Origin: Flavobacteriales bacterium
GTDB taxonomy: Bacteria; Bacteroidota; Bacteroidia; JACJYZ01
Assembly (NCBI GenBank): GCA_020635855.1
Contig: JACJYZ010000002.1
Coordinates: forward strand, 1,674,001-1,738,000
Direction: 5' to 3'
DNA length: 64,000 bases
Part shown: one piece after another, positions 9,058-17,873 of the stretch
Layout: every line of letters begins with the position of its first letter
Numbering within the stretch: position 1 is the first letter of the stretch
Translations under genes and position numbers: made by a program
The notes under the pieces: model-generated
What the model saw: only the letters and a program-made list of their open reading frames with translations
The model's database searches: none
What the model was told of the DNA's origin: nothing

Positions 9058-9348
9058 AGACTATGTGAAGGCCTATTGTGACCTATATGTCTATGTGGTT
9101 CAAAAGCCTGGCCAGCTTCTTCCATTGACGATGTAAGCCATACCTGCGTCGGGCTGACAACTAAAGACTAAAGACTTACGACACACGGATAAAATTTGAA
9201 ACACATAGGCACATAGCACACACAGACTATGTGAAGGCCTGTTGTGACCTATATGTCTATGTGGTTCAAAAGCCTGGCCAGCTTCTTCCATTGACGATGT
9301 AAGCCATACCTGCGTCGGGCTGACAACTAAAGACTAAAGACTTACGAC
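9058..9348. repeat. ~165-bp dispersed repeat, rest of second copy and third copy
   Basis: From 9058 the second copy of the repeat resumes after the IS. A third copy begins near 9189. Both repeat the CACATAGGCACATAG-type arms and the GCCTGGCCAGCTTCTTCCAT core. The third copy runs into the end of bshC: the bshC stop codon lies in its terminal CTTACGACTTACGA run. No gene is seen here. Confidence 0.75.
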
Positions 9349-10953
9349 TTACGACTCATCATCCGTCACCACTTTCAGCATCGCGCTTACCGGGTCGGCG
9401 TTTTGAATCACGGCATCCAGAAAACCGCGGCCGTGTTTCAGGTAAAGGGGAATGAAATTGTCGTACCGTTCCTGCAAGCCACCATTGGGGAATAATTTGG
9501 CCTGCACCTGTTCCACCTGGGAAAGTTCGGTTTCGTGTTTTTTCTTGGCTGCTTTCCGGATGCGGCTTTCGATCGCCTCCAGCATTTTCACCGCCTTCTG
9601 TCCTTCGGCACCTACCGCTTTCTCCAGGCTGGGATCTACGACCGCGGCCTGCGTGGCCACCTCCCCGAACAATGCTTCCACCTTTTTCTTCGCTTCATCC
9701 AGAGAAGGTTCGGCTTCTTCATGTCGGCTGAGCCATTGACGGATCAGGTCGTCTTTGTCCAGCATCAGGTCTTGCCACGTCAGGTCCAGTTTATCCAAAC
9801 GCGTTTGCTGGTTCCTGTCGATCCACAGCAGGCTGTCGCGGTGCAGCACCACGGGATAGAACGCCTTGTGGTGGTTAAATGCCGCTTTGAGTTGCAGCCA
9901 GTAGGCCACTTCCGCACCACCGCCCACATAGGCGATGTTGGGCAGAATGATTTGCTGGTAGATGGGGCGCAGGATCACGTTCGGACTGAAACTTCCGGGT
10001 TGTTCGCGGATCATGGAGGCCAGTTGGTCACGACCGACCTGCATATCTCCCAGGTCGTAGGTATCGTTGCCTGTCTCTTCAGGTGGTTTGATGCGGTATC
10101 GGTCGGCGCCGAGGTAGAACAGGTTCACGGGGCGGGGAAAAACCTGCGCGGGATACTGTGCTTCCAGCCGACCGGATGTTGCTTTGACGAGTGGTTCGGT
10201 AGATAGGTTCAGCGCGTCTTCCGTCATCACATCCACAAACAATTGTTTCAGTTCCGGGTCGTCGCCATCAAGAATTACGAGGCCGTACGAAGCGAACAAC
10301 CCGTGCACCAGTTTGCGTGTTGCTTCGGCGAGGGATGGACTGTTGAGGTAGGCATCGTTGAAGAGGGCCCGCAGTTCATCGGCATGTTCGCCCTGGCCCA
10401 GCGTTTCATCGATGGCATGCCAAACCTGGTCCAGTCCTTCGGTGCTTAACCGTCCGACGGGCCCTTTGGCATCCCGCTCCCAGGTGAATGTTTTCCCGAA
10501 CAGGTGACATGAGCGAATCTCTTCGAAGTCATGATCTTCGGTGGCCATCCAGAAAACCGGTACCACATGCACATCGGGATGTTGTTCACGTAAAGTCTGG
10601 CTCAGGCGGATGATGCCTGCGATCTTATAGATGTAGTAGAGCGGTCCGGTGAAGATGCACAGCTGGTGGCCGGTGGTAATGGTGAACGTGTTGTTGTTCC
10701 TTAACTTTTCAATGTTGTCATGCACGGCGCCCTCAACCGTGATTCCAGCCTCCTGGTACTGACGCAGCAGGCTGTTGACAAGCACCTCCCGGTTCCAGTT
10801 CTTTTCACCTGCGATCTTCAACGCATCTGCCAATCCTTCCCGGTTGGGTGCAAAGGTAAAATAGTCGGATAAACCTGCATCCTGTTGCAGGTAATCCTTT
10901 ACCAGGGGGTTGGTAGAGGGTAATGAGGTAAGGGGGTATGGGGTGATCTTCAT
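9349..10953 (-). CDS. bshC: Bacillithiol biosynthesis cysteine ligase BshC
   Basis: Predicted to add cysteine to GlcN-malate, the last step of bacillithiol (low-molecular-weight thiol) synthesis, in the cytoplasm. At 534 aa it matches the family length (about 540). Family hallmarks are visible: TTGHQLCIFTGPLYYIYKI, FWMATEDHDFEEI, the LRPIYQQIILPNIAYVGGGAE segment, and a C-terminal charged helical coiled coil (about 400-490). I chose the ATG at 10953 (MKITPYPL) over one six codons earlier because the family begins there. It stands alone between a repeat and rimO. No bshA or bshB is in the window. Confidence 0.9.
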   Translation of the reverse strand: MKITPYPLTSLPSTNPLVKDYLQQDAGLSDYFTFAPNREGLADALKIAGEKNWNREVLVNSLLRQYQEAGITVEGAVHDNIEKLRNNNTFTITTGHQLCIFTGPLYYIYKIAGIIRLSQTLREQHPDVHVVPVFWMATEDHDFEEIRSCHLFGKTFTWERDAKGPVGRLSTEGLDQVWHAIDETLGQGEHADELRALFNDAYLNSPSLAEATRKLVHGLFASYGLVILDGDDPELKQLFVDVMTEDALNLSTEPLVKATSGRLEAQYPAQVFPRPVNLFYLGADRYRIKPPEETGNDTYDLGDMQVGRDQLASMIREQPGSFSPNVILRPIYQQIILPNIAYVGGGAEVAYWLQLKAAFNHHKAFYPVVLHRDSLLWIDRNQQTRLDKLDLTWQDLMLDKDDLIRQWLSRHEEAEPSLDEAKKKVEALFGEVATQAAVVDPSLEKAVGAEGQKAVKMLEAIESRIRKAAKKKHETELSQVEQVQAKLFPNGGLQERYDNFIPLYLKHGRGFLDAVIQNADPVSAMLKVVTDDES

Positions 10954-10998
10954 GCCGGCCAAAGATAGCAACTATCTGTGGTTCGGTTCAGGATCGGA

Positions 10999-12312
10999 TC
11001 ATGAATTCGGCAGCGTGGCGTGGAGGTCGTATTCACCGGCATCGGTGATATCCACTTCGGCAAAATCCCCGATGCGGAGGTATTGACCGGGTGCGTGGAT
11101 GATCACTTCGTTGTCTACCTCCGGGCTATCGGCTTCGGTGCGTCCGATGAAGTACTCCCCTTCTGCGCGGTCGATGATCACGGTCAGACGTTGTCCCACC
11201 TTGGCGCGGTTCTTTTCCAGCGAAACCGACCGTTGGGCATCCATGATGCGTTCCACCCGTTCCTGTTTCACCTCGGCGGGCACATCATCCTCAGCATTGT
11301 AGGCATGCGTGTCTTCTTCATGGGAATAGGCAAAACATCCGAGGCGGTCGAACTTCATGTCTTGCACCCACTCCAGCATTTCATTGAAATCCTCTTCGGT
11401 TTCCCCGGGATACCCGGCGATGAGTGTGGTGCGGATGGCGATGCCCGGAACGCGTTCGCGCATGGCGGCAATGAGGCGGGCGGTTTTTTCTTTGGTGGAA
11501 CCCCGGCGCATGGCATGCAGGATGCGGTCGCTGGCATGTTGCAGGGGGATGTCTATGTATTTGCAGATGTTGTCGTGGCGGGCCATCACATCCAGCACTT
11601 CCATGGGGAAACCCTGGGGAAATGCATAGTGCAGGCGGATCCAGCGGATGCCTTTCACATCGGCCAGTTTTTCGAGGAGTGCCGCCAGTTCTCTTTTCTT
11701 ATAGAGGTCGAGGCCGTAATAGGTAAGGTCCTGTGCAATGAGCACGAGCTCTTTCACTCCTTTTTCTGCCAGCGAGGCAGCTTCCTTCACCAGGCTTTCC
11801 ATGGGCCTGGACACATGTCCGCCGCGCATTTGAGGAATGGCACAGAATGAGCAGACGCGGTCGCAGCCTTCGGAGATTTTGAGGTAAGCAAAATGGGCTG
11901 GGGTTGTGAGTCGCCGCTCACCGATCAGTTCCTGCTTGTAGTTTGCGCCGAGTGACTTCAGCAGCTGGGGCAGGTCTTGGGTCCCGAACCACTCGTCTAT
12001 CTCGGGGATTTCCTTGCGCAGGTCGTCTTTGTAGCGTTCCGACAGGCAGCCGGTCACCAGCACGCGGCGTACCTTGCCGGCCTTTTTGGCTTCGGCCATG
12101 CGCAGGATGGTATCGATGGATTCCTGTTTGGCATCTTCGATAAAGCCACATGTATTGATCACCACCGTGCCTGCCTGTTTGAAGGCTTCTTCGTGGGCGA
12201 CCTCCATCTGATTGGCGCGCAATTGCCCCATCAGGATCTCCGAGTCGTAAATGTTCTTGGAGCATCCGAGGGTGATCACGTGTACTTTTTTCTCACCCGC
12301 CTTGGTTCGCAT
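10999..12312 (-). CDS. rimO: Ribosomal protein S12 methylthiotransferase RimO
   Basis: Radical SAM enzyme that adds a methylthio group to an aspartate of ribosomal protein S12. The 437 residues show the expected order. An N-terminal cluster-binding domain has three Cys (LGCSKN, NTCGF, TGCLSERY). The radical SAM motif CDRVCSFC (CxxxCxxC) follows, and a C-terminal TRAM-like domain (VIIDRAEGEYFIGRTEADSPEVD) ends the protein. RimO is favoured over MiaB by the CSKN-type N-terminus and overall length. Its start overlaps the end of ftsY by 20 bases, indicating one transcript. Confidence 0.92.
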   Translation of the reverse strand: MRTKAGEKKVHVITLGCSKNIYDSEILMGQLRANQMEVAHEEAFKQAGTVVINTCGFIEDAKQESIDTILRMAEAKKAGKVRRVLVTGCLSERYKDDLRKEIPEIDEWFGTQDLPQLLKSLGANYKQELIGERRLTTPAHFAYLKISEGCDRVCSFCAIPQMRGGHVSRPMESLVKEAASLAEKGVKELVLIAQDLTYYGLDLYKKRELAALLEKLADVKGIRWIRLHYAFPQGFPMEVLDVMARHDNICKYIDIPLQHASDRILHAMRRGSTKEKTARLIAAMRERVPGIAIRTTLIAGYPGETEEDFNEMLEWVQDMKFDRLGCFAYSHEEDTHAYNAEDDVPAEVKQERVERIMDAQRSVSLEKNRAKVGQRLTVIIDRAEGEYFIGRTEADSPEVDNEVIIHAPGQYLRIGDFAEVDITDAGEYDLHATLPNS

Positions 12313-13255
12313 GACTGAAAAGGGATTCTACAAATTCGCGGCTGTTGAAGGGCTGAAGATCTTCCTTCTTCTCTCCTATGCCGATGTATTTAACGGGTAC
12401 CTTGAACAGGTCGGAGATACCGATCACCACGCCACCTTTGGCCGTGCCGTCGAGCTTGGTGAGTGCAAGGGCATTCACATCGGTGGCGGCGGTAAACTGG
12501 CGGGCTTGCTCGATGGCATTCTGGCCGGTGGAGGCATCCAATACTAGCAGCACTTCCTGGGGCGCGCCCGGGATGACCTTATCCATCACCTTGCGGATCT
12601 TGCTGAGTTCGTTCATGAGTCCGACCTTATTATGCAAACGTCCTGCTGTATCAATGATGATCACGTCGGCGCCCTGTGCGAGTCCGGACTGTACCGTATC
12701 ATACGCCACCGAAGCCGGGTCGGCGCCCATGCCCTGGTTCACGAGGGGCACGTCCACCCTTTCCGACCATATCTTAAGCTGATCAACGGCAGCAGCGCGG
12801 AAGGTATCGGCGGCGCCGAGCAGCACCTTTTTGCCGTTCCTGGAAAACTGCCAGGCCAGCTTGCCGATGGTGGTGGTTTTGCCCACGCCGTTCACACCTA
12901 CAACCATGATCACGTGTGGTTTGTTGGGAAGGGTGCCGGTAAAGGGATCGGATTCCTCGCCGCCGTGTTCTGCCAGCAGGGCTTGTATTTCTTCACGCAG
13001 AATGCCATTCAGCTCCGTTGTATTGATGTATTTATCGCGGGCCACGCGTTGCTCAATGCGGTTGATGATCTTGAGTGTGGTTTCCACACCCACATCGGAA
13101 GATACCAGGATGCCTTCGAGTTCATCGAGTACTTCGGCATCCACGCGTGACTTACCGACAACGGCGCGACTGAGTTTGGTGAATAGGTTTTCCTTGGTTT
13201 TGGAAAGGCCTTCGTCAAGACTTTTCTTTTTTTCCCTGGAGAATAGACCGAACAT
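12293..13255 (-). CDS. ftsY: Signal recognition particle receptor FtsY
   Basis: GTPase that docks SRP-ribosome complexes at the inner membrane. The 320 aa comprise a helical N domain (about 1-95) and the G domain. Visible motifs are the P-loop GVNGVGKTTTIGKLA, DTFRAAA, DTAGRL and TKLDGTAKGG. The long acidic N-terminal A domain of the enterobacterial protein is absent, as in many phyla. It sits downstream of rpmG and the DUF4295 gene and overlaps rimO, the usual Bacteroidota order. A hairpin with a T run between the DUF4295 gene and ftsY may reduce read-through. Confidence 0.95.
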   Translation of the reverse strand: MFGLFSREKKKSLDEGLSKTKENLFTKLSRAVVGKSRVDAEVLDELEGILVSSDVGVETTLKIINRIEQRVARDKYINTTELNGILREEIQALLAEHGGEESDPFTGTLPNKPHVIMVVGVNGVGKTTTIGKLAWQFSRNGKKVLLGAADTFRAAAVDQLKIWSERVDVPLVNQGMGADPASVAYDTVQSGLAQGADVIIIDTAGRLHNKVGLMNELSKIRKVMDKVIPGAPQEVLLVLDASTGQNAIEQARQFTAATDVNALALTKLDGTAKGGVVIGISDLFKVPVKYIGIGEKKEDLQPFNSREFVESLFSHANQGG

Positions 13256-13279
13256 GGATCTGTGAGATTATGGAAAATG

Positions 13280-13312
13280 AAAAAAGCCTTCTCCTGTGAA
13301 GAAAGCTTTTTT
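13280..13312 (-). terminator. Hairpin with T run between DUF4295 gene and ftsY
   Basis: AAAAAAGC at 13280-13287 pairs with GCTTTTTT at 13305-13312, with an inner CTTC/GAAG pairing. On the minus strand the stem ends in six T. It may be a partial terminator that lowers ftsY-rimO expression relative to the ribosomal protein gene. Confidence 0.55.
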
Positions 13313-13334
13313 ATAAGTGGTAGATAGGAAAAGA

Positions 13335-13517
13335 CTAACCCTCCTTTGTTTCGGCGGCTGGATCTTTTCCTTTCAGAAAATCGTTGATGTGGTCATTGTG
13401 TACGACCTCTTCCCGGAAGGTGTAAGCACCGGTCTTGTCGGACTTCACCATTTTAATTACACGGGTAAAATCTTTACCCTGTCCGGTTTTCAGCGTTGCG
13501 ACGGTCTTTTTAGCCAT
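13335..13517 (-). CDS. DUF4295 family small basic protein
   Basis: A 60-aa Lys-rich protein (MAKKTVATLKTGQGKDFTRV) of the DUF4295 family. That family is restricted to Bacteroidota and is nearly always encoded between rpmG and ftsY, as here. It starts eight bases downstream of the rpmG stop. Its size, charge and position suggest a ribosome-associated protein. That is inference from context; no biochemical role is known to me. Confidence 0.88.
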   Translation of the reverse strand: MAKKTVATLKTGQGKDFTRVIKMVKSDKTGAYTFREEVVHNDHINDFLKGKDPAAETKEG

Positions 13518-13525
13518 GGGATATC

Positions 13526-13708
13526 TTACTTGATTTCTTTATGAACGGTCCGCTTCTTCAGGATAGGGTTGAATTTCACCAGTTCAATCCTGTCAGGGGT
13601 GTTTTTCTTGTTCTTGGTTGTGATGTACCTGGAAGTGCCTGCCAGACCACTGTTTTTGTGTTCTGTGCACTCGAGGATCACCTGAACCCTGTTTCCTTTC
13701 TTGGCCAT
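13526..13708 (-). CDS. rpmG: 50S ribosomal protein L33
   Basis: A 60-aa large-subunit protein with the L33 pattern (VQVILECTEHKNSG, RYITTKNKKNTPDRIELVKFNP, LKKRTVHKEIK). Only one Cys is present, so this is the zinc-free C-minus type. It is first of the visible set rpmG, DUF4295, ftsY, rimO. The L28 gene rpmB, which usually precedes rpmG in this phylum, is absent. The next upstream gene is instead a T9SS cargo protein. Confidence 0.95.
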   Translation of the reverse strand: MAKKGNRVQVILECTEHKNSGLAGTSRYITTKNKKNTPDRIELVKFNPILKKRTVHKEIK

Positions 13709-13773
13709 GATCGTAAAATTTTGAGGCGCAAAGATAGCGATAGTTTGACAACAATCCTACTCCTTACCAAATT

Positions 13774-16158
13774 TTATCGTATCCCCGGGGTAAGCACCAT
13801 GATTTTACCCGTTTCAAGGGGAATGCCGTCCAGCATCAGGGTCACCATGTATACTCCGTTGGCCAGGCCGGATGCTACGGGAACATTTCCGCTCGTACCT
13901 TCCAATTCCCTGGCCAGCAACGTGCGACCCGTGATGTCATTGAGGCGGACTTCCTTCTTCCCTTTGAGTGAGCCGTAATTGTAACGGATGCTGAACTCAC
14001 CCTGCGAAGGGTTGGGGTACAACACCAGTTCACCGCCGTGTGCCTGCAGGTCGGTACCTGTGCTTACATCCACCGAATCAATCACCCTGAACTCGTCAAT
14101 GCCACCTTCCACATAATGCCCGCCGCCACTGACCAGGTCGCTGCAGGTCACGATCAGTTTCATGTTAGAAGTCATGGTCATATAGTCCTTCATGCGGTAA
14201 TATCTTTTCACCCATTGGCTTTGGATGGAATCAGGGGTGATCACATCGATGTTTTTGGTGACCGAACCGTTGGTCAGCTGAATCTTCAGGGTATCATTGG
14301 GTGCACCGCTGCCGCCACCATTATAGAACCAATAGTAGAGGCTGATGTATGGAGAATTGCCGGACCCCGGATCGAACACGGGTGAGGTGAGGATGGTGGA
14401 CCCGTTGTCCACATCATCCGTTCCGGCACTGCCGCCACCATTGCCGGTTACGTAAGCCTGGTTATAGCAATCGGTGGATACGTCCTCATCCGGACTCGCA
14501 GGTGTGCTGCCGTTAACCGTACCCACAGGTTCGCCGATTACCCATGCACCGGTGGAGGCGTCACCTGTGACCGCCCAACCGTTATCAAAGGTGAAGTCAT
14601 CGTAATAACCCACAGGAAGCGTCAGGGTAACGGTGTTGTTGATGGAATCAACTGAGACGGTCATGCAATCATTCACATACCCCCACTTACCTGCGATGAA
14701 ATCATAGGCACCATTGGTCATGTTGGAAATGGTGAAGGTACCGGCTGAATCGGTCACCGGATTGAAGTCGAAATCCTGGTTCACCACTTTCACATTGGCA
14801 CCGGGCACCGGGTTACCGCTCCCCTCTTCAACCACCATGCCGGTGAATTCAAACTGATGTTGCTTGATCAGTTTTACATTCAGATTGGTCACCACGCCAT
14901 TGGTCAGCACCACACCCTTCACGGTCCTGGGCAGGTAGCTGGGTTCGGAGAAGGTCACGTCGTAGGTTCCGGCATCGATGGTACCGGTGGCATAATCGCC
15001 GCTGATGTTGCTGTTTTTTACAATGCCGGAGGAAACGATATCCACGCTCACATTCGGGATGGGTGCCAGGGTAAGGGAATCCTTCACATTGCCTTCGAGG
15101 TAGCACCCTCTCTTATAGGTAGGACCATACACAAACAACCCCTCGCCAATGTTGCTTTCGATGATGTTACCGGAAGGCAGCCAGGGATATGCCCCCCAGG
15201 CACCGTCGTATCCGTTTCCGCTCAACGGCTCTGAATCATAATACCCCACTTGCACGATGTTATTGGGTCTGCTCACGTCGTGGATGGTGGTTCCGTCGCG
15301 GTAGTATGACGTTACCAGGTAGCCGTTGATATAATGGGTATTGTGAACCACGGCATTGGAGCCGGGGTTGGATTGGATCTTGTCGAGCAGCTTGATGTTC
15401 CCGAGATCCGACACATCAAAGGATCCGATGAATGCATTGCTGATCTCGTCGGTGGTGAAGAGGTACTTGTTGTCGTCGGAAATCCATGCATTGTGAGCGA
15501 AGGCACCGGGCGTTTGCTGGGTGGCGAGTGCTTTTGGTTTTGATTTGTCGGACACATCGATCACGGCAAAATTCCCGTCGTAGATAGCGGATCCCCACAG
15601 GGTATCTCCGCGCACCATCCCGTCGTGCAGATAGTAATCTTCAAAGGCTCCCAGGTATTGCGGTTTTTCGGGATCGTTGTTCAGGTCAAGGATAACGGCC
15701 CCACCGTTGTGGGTGTTGGCGCCAAACACGTAGCAAATACCATTTTCATCTATATAAAGGTTATGTGCCTTTTTGAAATAGGTGGTATCGTTGATCACCT
15801 TGGGGCTGGGTGTGGCGGATGGAAGTCCGGAAAGATCAATGATCATCAGTCCGTTGCCGGTCTCATTGGTGATGTAGGCATGCTTGTTCCATGTCTTCAG
15901 GTCACGCCAGGTGGAAGCCGATCCGGCGGTGTAGAACACTTCGGTGGGTTTGGTGGGATCCGTCACGTCCACGATGGAAACGCCGCTGCGGCATCCGACG
16001 AGGGCATATTCGTTGCCGGCCGTATCCACATAGCCCCAGATATCACTCAAGCTCTGGCTATAGGTTAAGCTTCCCAGCAGGTTCATGTTTTTGCTTTGCT
16101 GGGCGAAAGCGGTCAGACTGCATGCGCATACACATAGGAGGGTCCAGAGGTTTCTCAT
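13774..16158 (-). CDS. Choice-of-anchor B family protein with T9SS sorting domain
   Basis: A secreted or cell-surface protein of 794 aa. After a signal peptide (MRNLWTLLCVCACSLTAFAQ) come repeated beta-propeller-like units of the LVIVD type (GVSIVDVTDPTKPTEV, LMIIDLSGL, FAVIDVSDKSKPKALA, TTIHDVSRPNNIVQVG), typical of choice-of-anchor B proteins. Two carboxypeptidase-regulatory-like domains follow (GCYLEGNVKDSLTLAPIPNV and FTGMVVEEGSGNPVPGANV). Then comes a jelly-roll-like region rich in Gly and Asp, and finally a type A T9SS sorting domain (LVLYPNPSQGEFSIRYNYG). The start at 16158 begins the signal peptide. The biological role is unknown. Confidence 0.85.
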   Translation of the reverse strand: MRNLWTLLCVCACSLTAFAQQSKNMNLLGSLTYSQSLSDIWGYVDTAGNEYALVGCRSGVSIVDVTDPTKPTEVFYTAGSASTWRDLKTWNKHAYITNETGNGLMIIDLSGLPSATPSPKVINDTTYFKKAHNLYIDENGICYVFGANTHNGGAVILDLNNDPEKPQYLGAFEDYYLHDGMVRGDTLWGSAIYDGNFAVIDVSDKSKPKALATQQTPGAFAHNAWISDDNKYLFTTDEISNAFIGSFDVSDLGNIKLLDKIQSNPGSNAVVHNTHYINGYLVTSYYRDGTTIHDVSRPNNIVQVGYYDSEPLSGNGYDGAWGAYPWLPSGNIIESNIGEGLFVYGPTYKRGCYLEGNVKDSLTLAPIPNVSVDIVSSGIVKNSNISGDYATGTIDAGTYDVTFSEPSYLPRTVKGVVLTNGVVTNLNVKLIKQHQFEFTGMVVEEGSGNPVPGANVKVVNQDFDFNPVTDSAGTFTISNMTNGAYDFIAGKWGYVNDCMTVSVDSINNTVTLTLPVGYYDDFTFDNGWAVTGDASTGAWVIGEPVGTVNGSTPASPDEDVSTDCYNQAYVTGNGGGSAGTDDVDNGSTILTSPVFDPGSGNSPYISLYYWFYNGGGSGAPNDTLKIQLTNGSVTKNIDVITPDSIQSQWVKRYYRMKDYMTMTSNMKLIVTCSDLVSGGGHYVEGGIDEFRVIDSVDVSTGTDLQAHGGELVLYPNPSQGEFSIRYNYGSLKGKKEVRLNDITGRTLLARELEGTSGNVPVASGLANGVYMVTLMLDGIPLETGKIMVLTPGIR

Positions 16159-16437
16159 AAGAATTCTGTTTTTTAGGATGCGGTAAACGAACAAATACGC
16201 GGGGAGTGGAATAAAGCAATATCGTCAGAAATACGATCAAAGTCAAATCTCAATTGAACGCCATCCCCTATCCGGAGAGGTTTTCCGGGATGCATTTGAA
16301 GTGATCGGCGACGAATCGGAAGATATCGCACATAAACTTTTTTCGCCCGACTTCTGCAAAGCCATGCAAATGCCCGGCGCAAACAGAAAGCTTTCTGTAT
16401 GTTAATTTCTTTTTTTCTAATATCTGGCAGACGTTTC

Positions 16438-16445
16438 TATTTTTG
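16438..16445 (+). promoter_or_regulatory. -7 box TATTTTTG upstream of the transaldolase gene
   Basis: The 310 bases between the T9SS gene and the transaldolase gene (16159-16469) hold no gene I can support. A perfect TAnnTTTG box at 16438-16445 lies 25 bases before the ATG at 16470. No clear TTG is seen 19-21 bases further upstream. Confidence 0.45.
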
Positions 16446-16469
16446 GGGTCCGAACCAAAAAATGATCGC

Positions 16470-17138
16470 ATGAAGTTTTTCATTGATACCGCCAACCTAA
16501 AGGAGATCCGGGAAGCCCAGGACCTGGGTGTACTGGACGGTGTAACCACCAATCCATCACTGATGGCCAAGGAAGGTGTAAGTGGTCAGGAAAATGTCAT
16601 CCAACATTACCTGGAGATCTGCGACATTGTGGACGGAGACGTGAGCGCCGAGGTGATTGCCACCGATTTCAAAGGCATCATAGCCGAAGGTGAGAAGCTG
16701 GCAGCCCTGCATCCGCAAATAGTTGTCAAGGTTCCGATGATCCGTGACGGCATCAAAGCGATCAAGCACTTCAGCTCGAATGGCATCAAAACCAATTGCA
16801 CCCTGGTGTTTTCTGCCGGACAAGCATTGCTGGCGGCCAAGGCGGGCGCAACCTATGTTTCTCCGTTCATCGGACGCCTGGATGATGTGGCAACAGACGG
16901 AATGGAACTGATCCGGCAGATCGTGCATATCTACGACAATTACGGATATGGCACGGAAGTGCTGGCTGCATCCATCCGGCATACCATGCACCTGATCCAG
17001 TGTGCCGAGGCGGGCGCCGACGTGGCTACCTGTCCGCTGAACGTGATCACCGGACTTCTCAAGCATCCGCTCACCGACATCGGTCTTGAGAAATTCCTGG
17101 CGGATCATAAGAAAAGTCAAGAACAAGCCAAAGCCTGA
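16470..17138 (+). CDS. Small transaldolase / fructose-6-phosphate aldolase family
   Basis: A cytoplasmic class I aldolase of the pentose phosphate pathway, 222 aa, the length of the short transaldolase (TalC/Fsa) subfamily. Visible motifs are MKFFIDTANLKEI with the catalytic Asp, GVTTNPSLMAKEG, and VVKVPM with the Schiff-base Lys. TNCTLVFSAGQALLAAKAGA and YVSPFIGRLDD follow. The last two resemble the Gram-positive-type transaldolase rather than the E. coli aldolase, so transaldolase activity is the better guess. I chose the ATG at 16470 because it begins the first beta strand. The next gene starts eight bases after the stop. Confidence 0.9.
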   Translation: MKFFIDTANLKEIREAQDLGVLDGVTTNPSLMAKEGVSGQENVIQHYLEICDIVDGDVSAEVIATDFKGIIAEGEKLAALHPQIVVKVPMIRDGIKAIKHFSSNGIKTNCTLVFSAGQALLAAKAGATYVSPFIGRLDDVATDGMELIRQIVHIYDNYGYGTEVLAASIRHTMHLIQCAEAGADVATCPLNVITGLLKHPLTDIGLEKFLADHKKSQEQAKA

Positions 17139-17146
17139 CCTCCCGC

Positions 17147-17767
17147 ATGCTTTTAGATATTCATCCAGACAACCCGGACGAGCGTAAGATCAAGAAAGTT
17201 GTGGAGTGCCTGTTGGACGGTGGCGTGATCATCTACCCAACAGATACCGTTTACGGCATGGGCTGTGACATTCACAACGCCAAAGCCTTTCAGAAGATCT
17301 CGCAGCTGAAGAACATCAAACCCGAAAAGGCGAACTTTTCCATCATATGCCATGACCTCAGTCATATCTCCGAGTACACACGGCACATGGACAACACCAC
17401 GTACAAGGTGATGAAACGGGCGCTGCCTGGACCATTCACCTTCATCCTGCATGCAGGCAGCAGTTTGCCCAAGCATTTCAAGAACAAAAAGAAAACCATC
17501 GGGATCCGCATCCCCGATCATTTGATTCCAAGGGCCATCGTCAACGAACTGGGACGCCCCATCCTGACCACTTCGGTGCACGACGACGATGAGATCCTTG
17601 ATTACATCACCGACCCGTATGACATCCACGAGAAATTCAAAGACAAAGTGGACATCGTCATTGAGGGCGGCTTCGGACACAACCAGGCATCAACGGTAGT
17701 GGATTGCACCACCGGAACGTATGAGGTTTTGCGACAAGGATTGGGACGTTTGGAGGACATTCTCTGA
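17147..17767 (+). CDS. Sua5/YciO/YrdC/YwlC family, L-threonylcarbamoyladenylate synthase
   Basis: Predicted to make threonylcarbamoyl-AMP from Thr, bicarbonate and ATP for the t6A37 modification of ANN-reading tRNAs. The 206 aa cover only the YrdC domain: GGVIIYPTDTVYGMGCD, LKNIKPEKANFSIICHD, LPGPFTFIL, TIGIRIPDH and GRPILTTS are all recognisable. The C-terminal Sua5 domain is absent, as in TsaC and YciO forms. YciO-like paralogues have the same fold, so the exact role is somewhat open. It probably shares a transcript with the transaldolase gene. Confidence 0.85.
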   Translation: MLLDIHPDNPDERKIKKVVECLLDGGVIIYPTDTVYGMGCDIHNAKAFQKISQLKNIKPEKANFSIICHDLSHISEYTRHMDNTTYKVMKRALPGPFTFILHAGSSLPKHFKNKKKTIGIRIPDHLIPRAIVNELGRPILTTSVHDDDEILDYITDPYDIHEKFKDKVDIVIEGGFGHNQASTVVDCTTGTYEVLRQGLGRLEDIL

Positions 17768-17873
17768 GGTTTGTCGATTCATTGTCACCTTATCCTTCCC
17801 CTACCCGTATAGATGATCAAACAGAACCCTACAAACCAAGGTTCCCGTGTAGTGTAACCGGAGGAGGCGAAAT

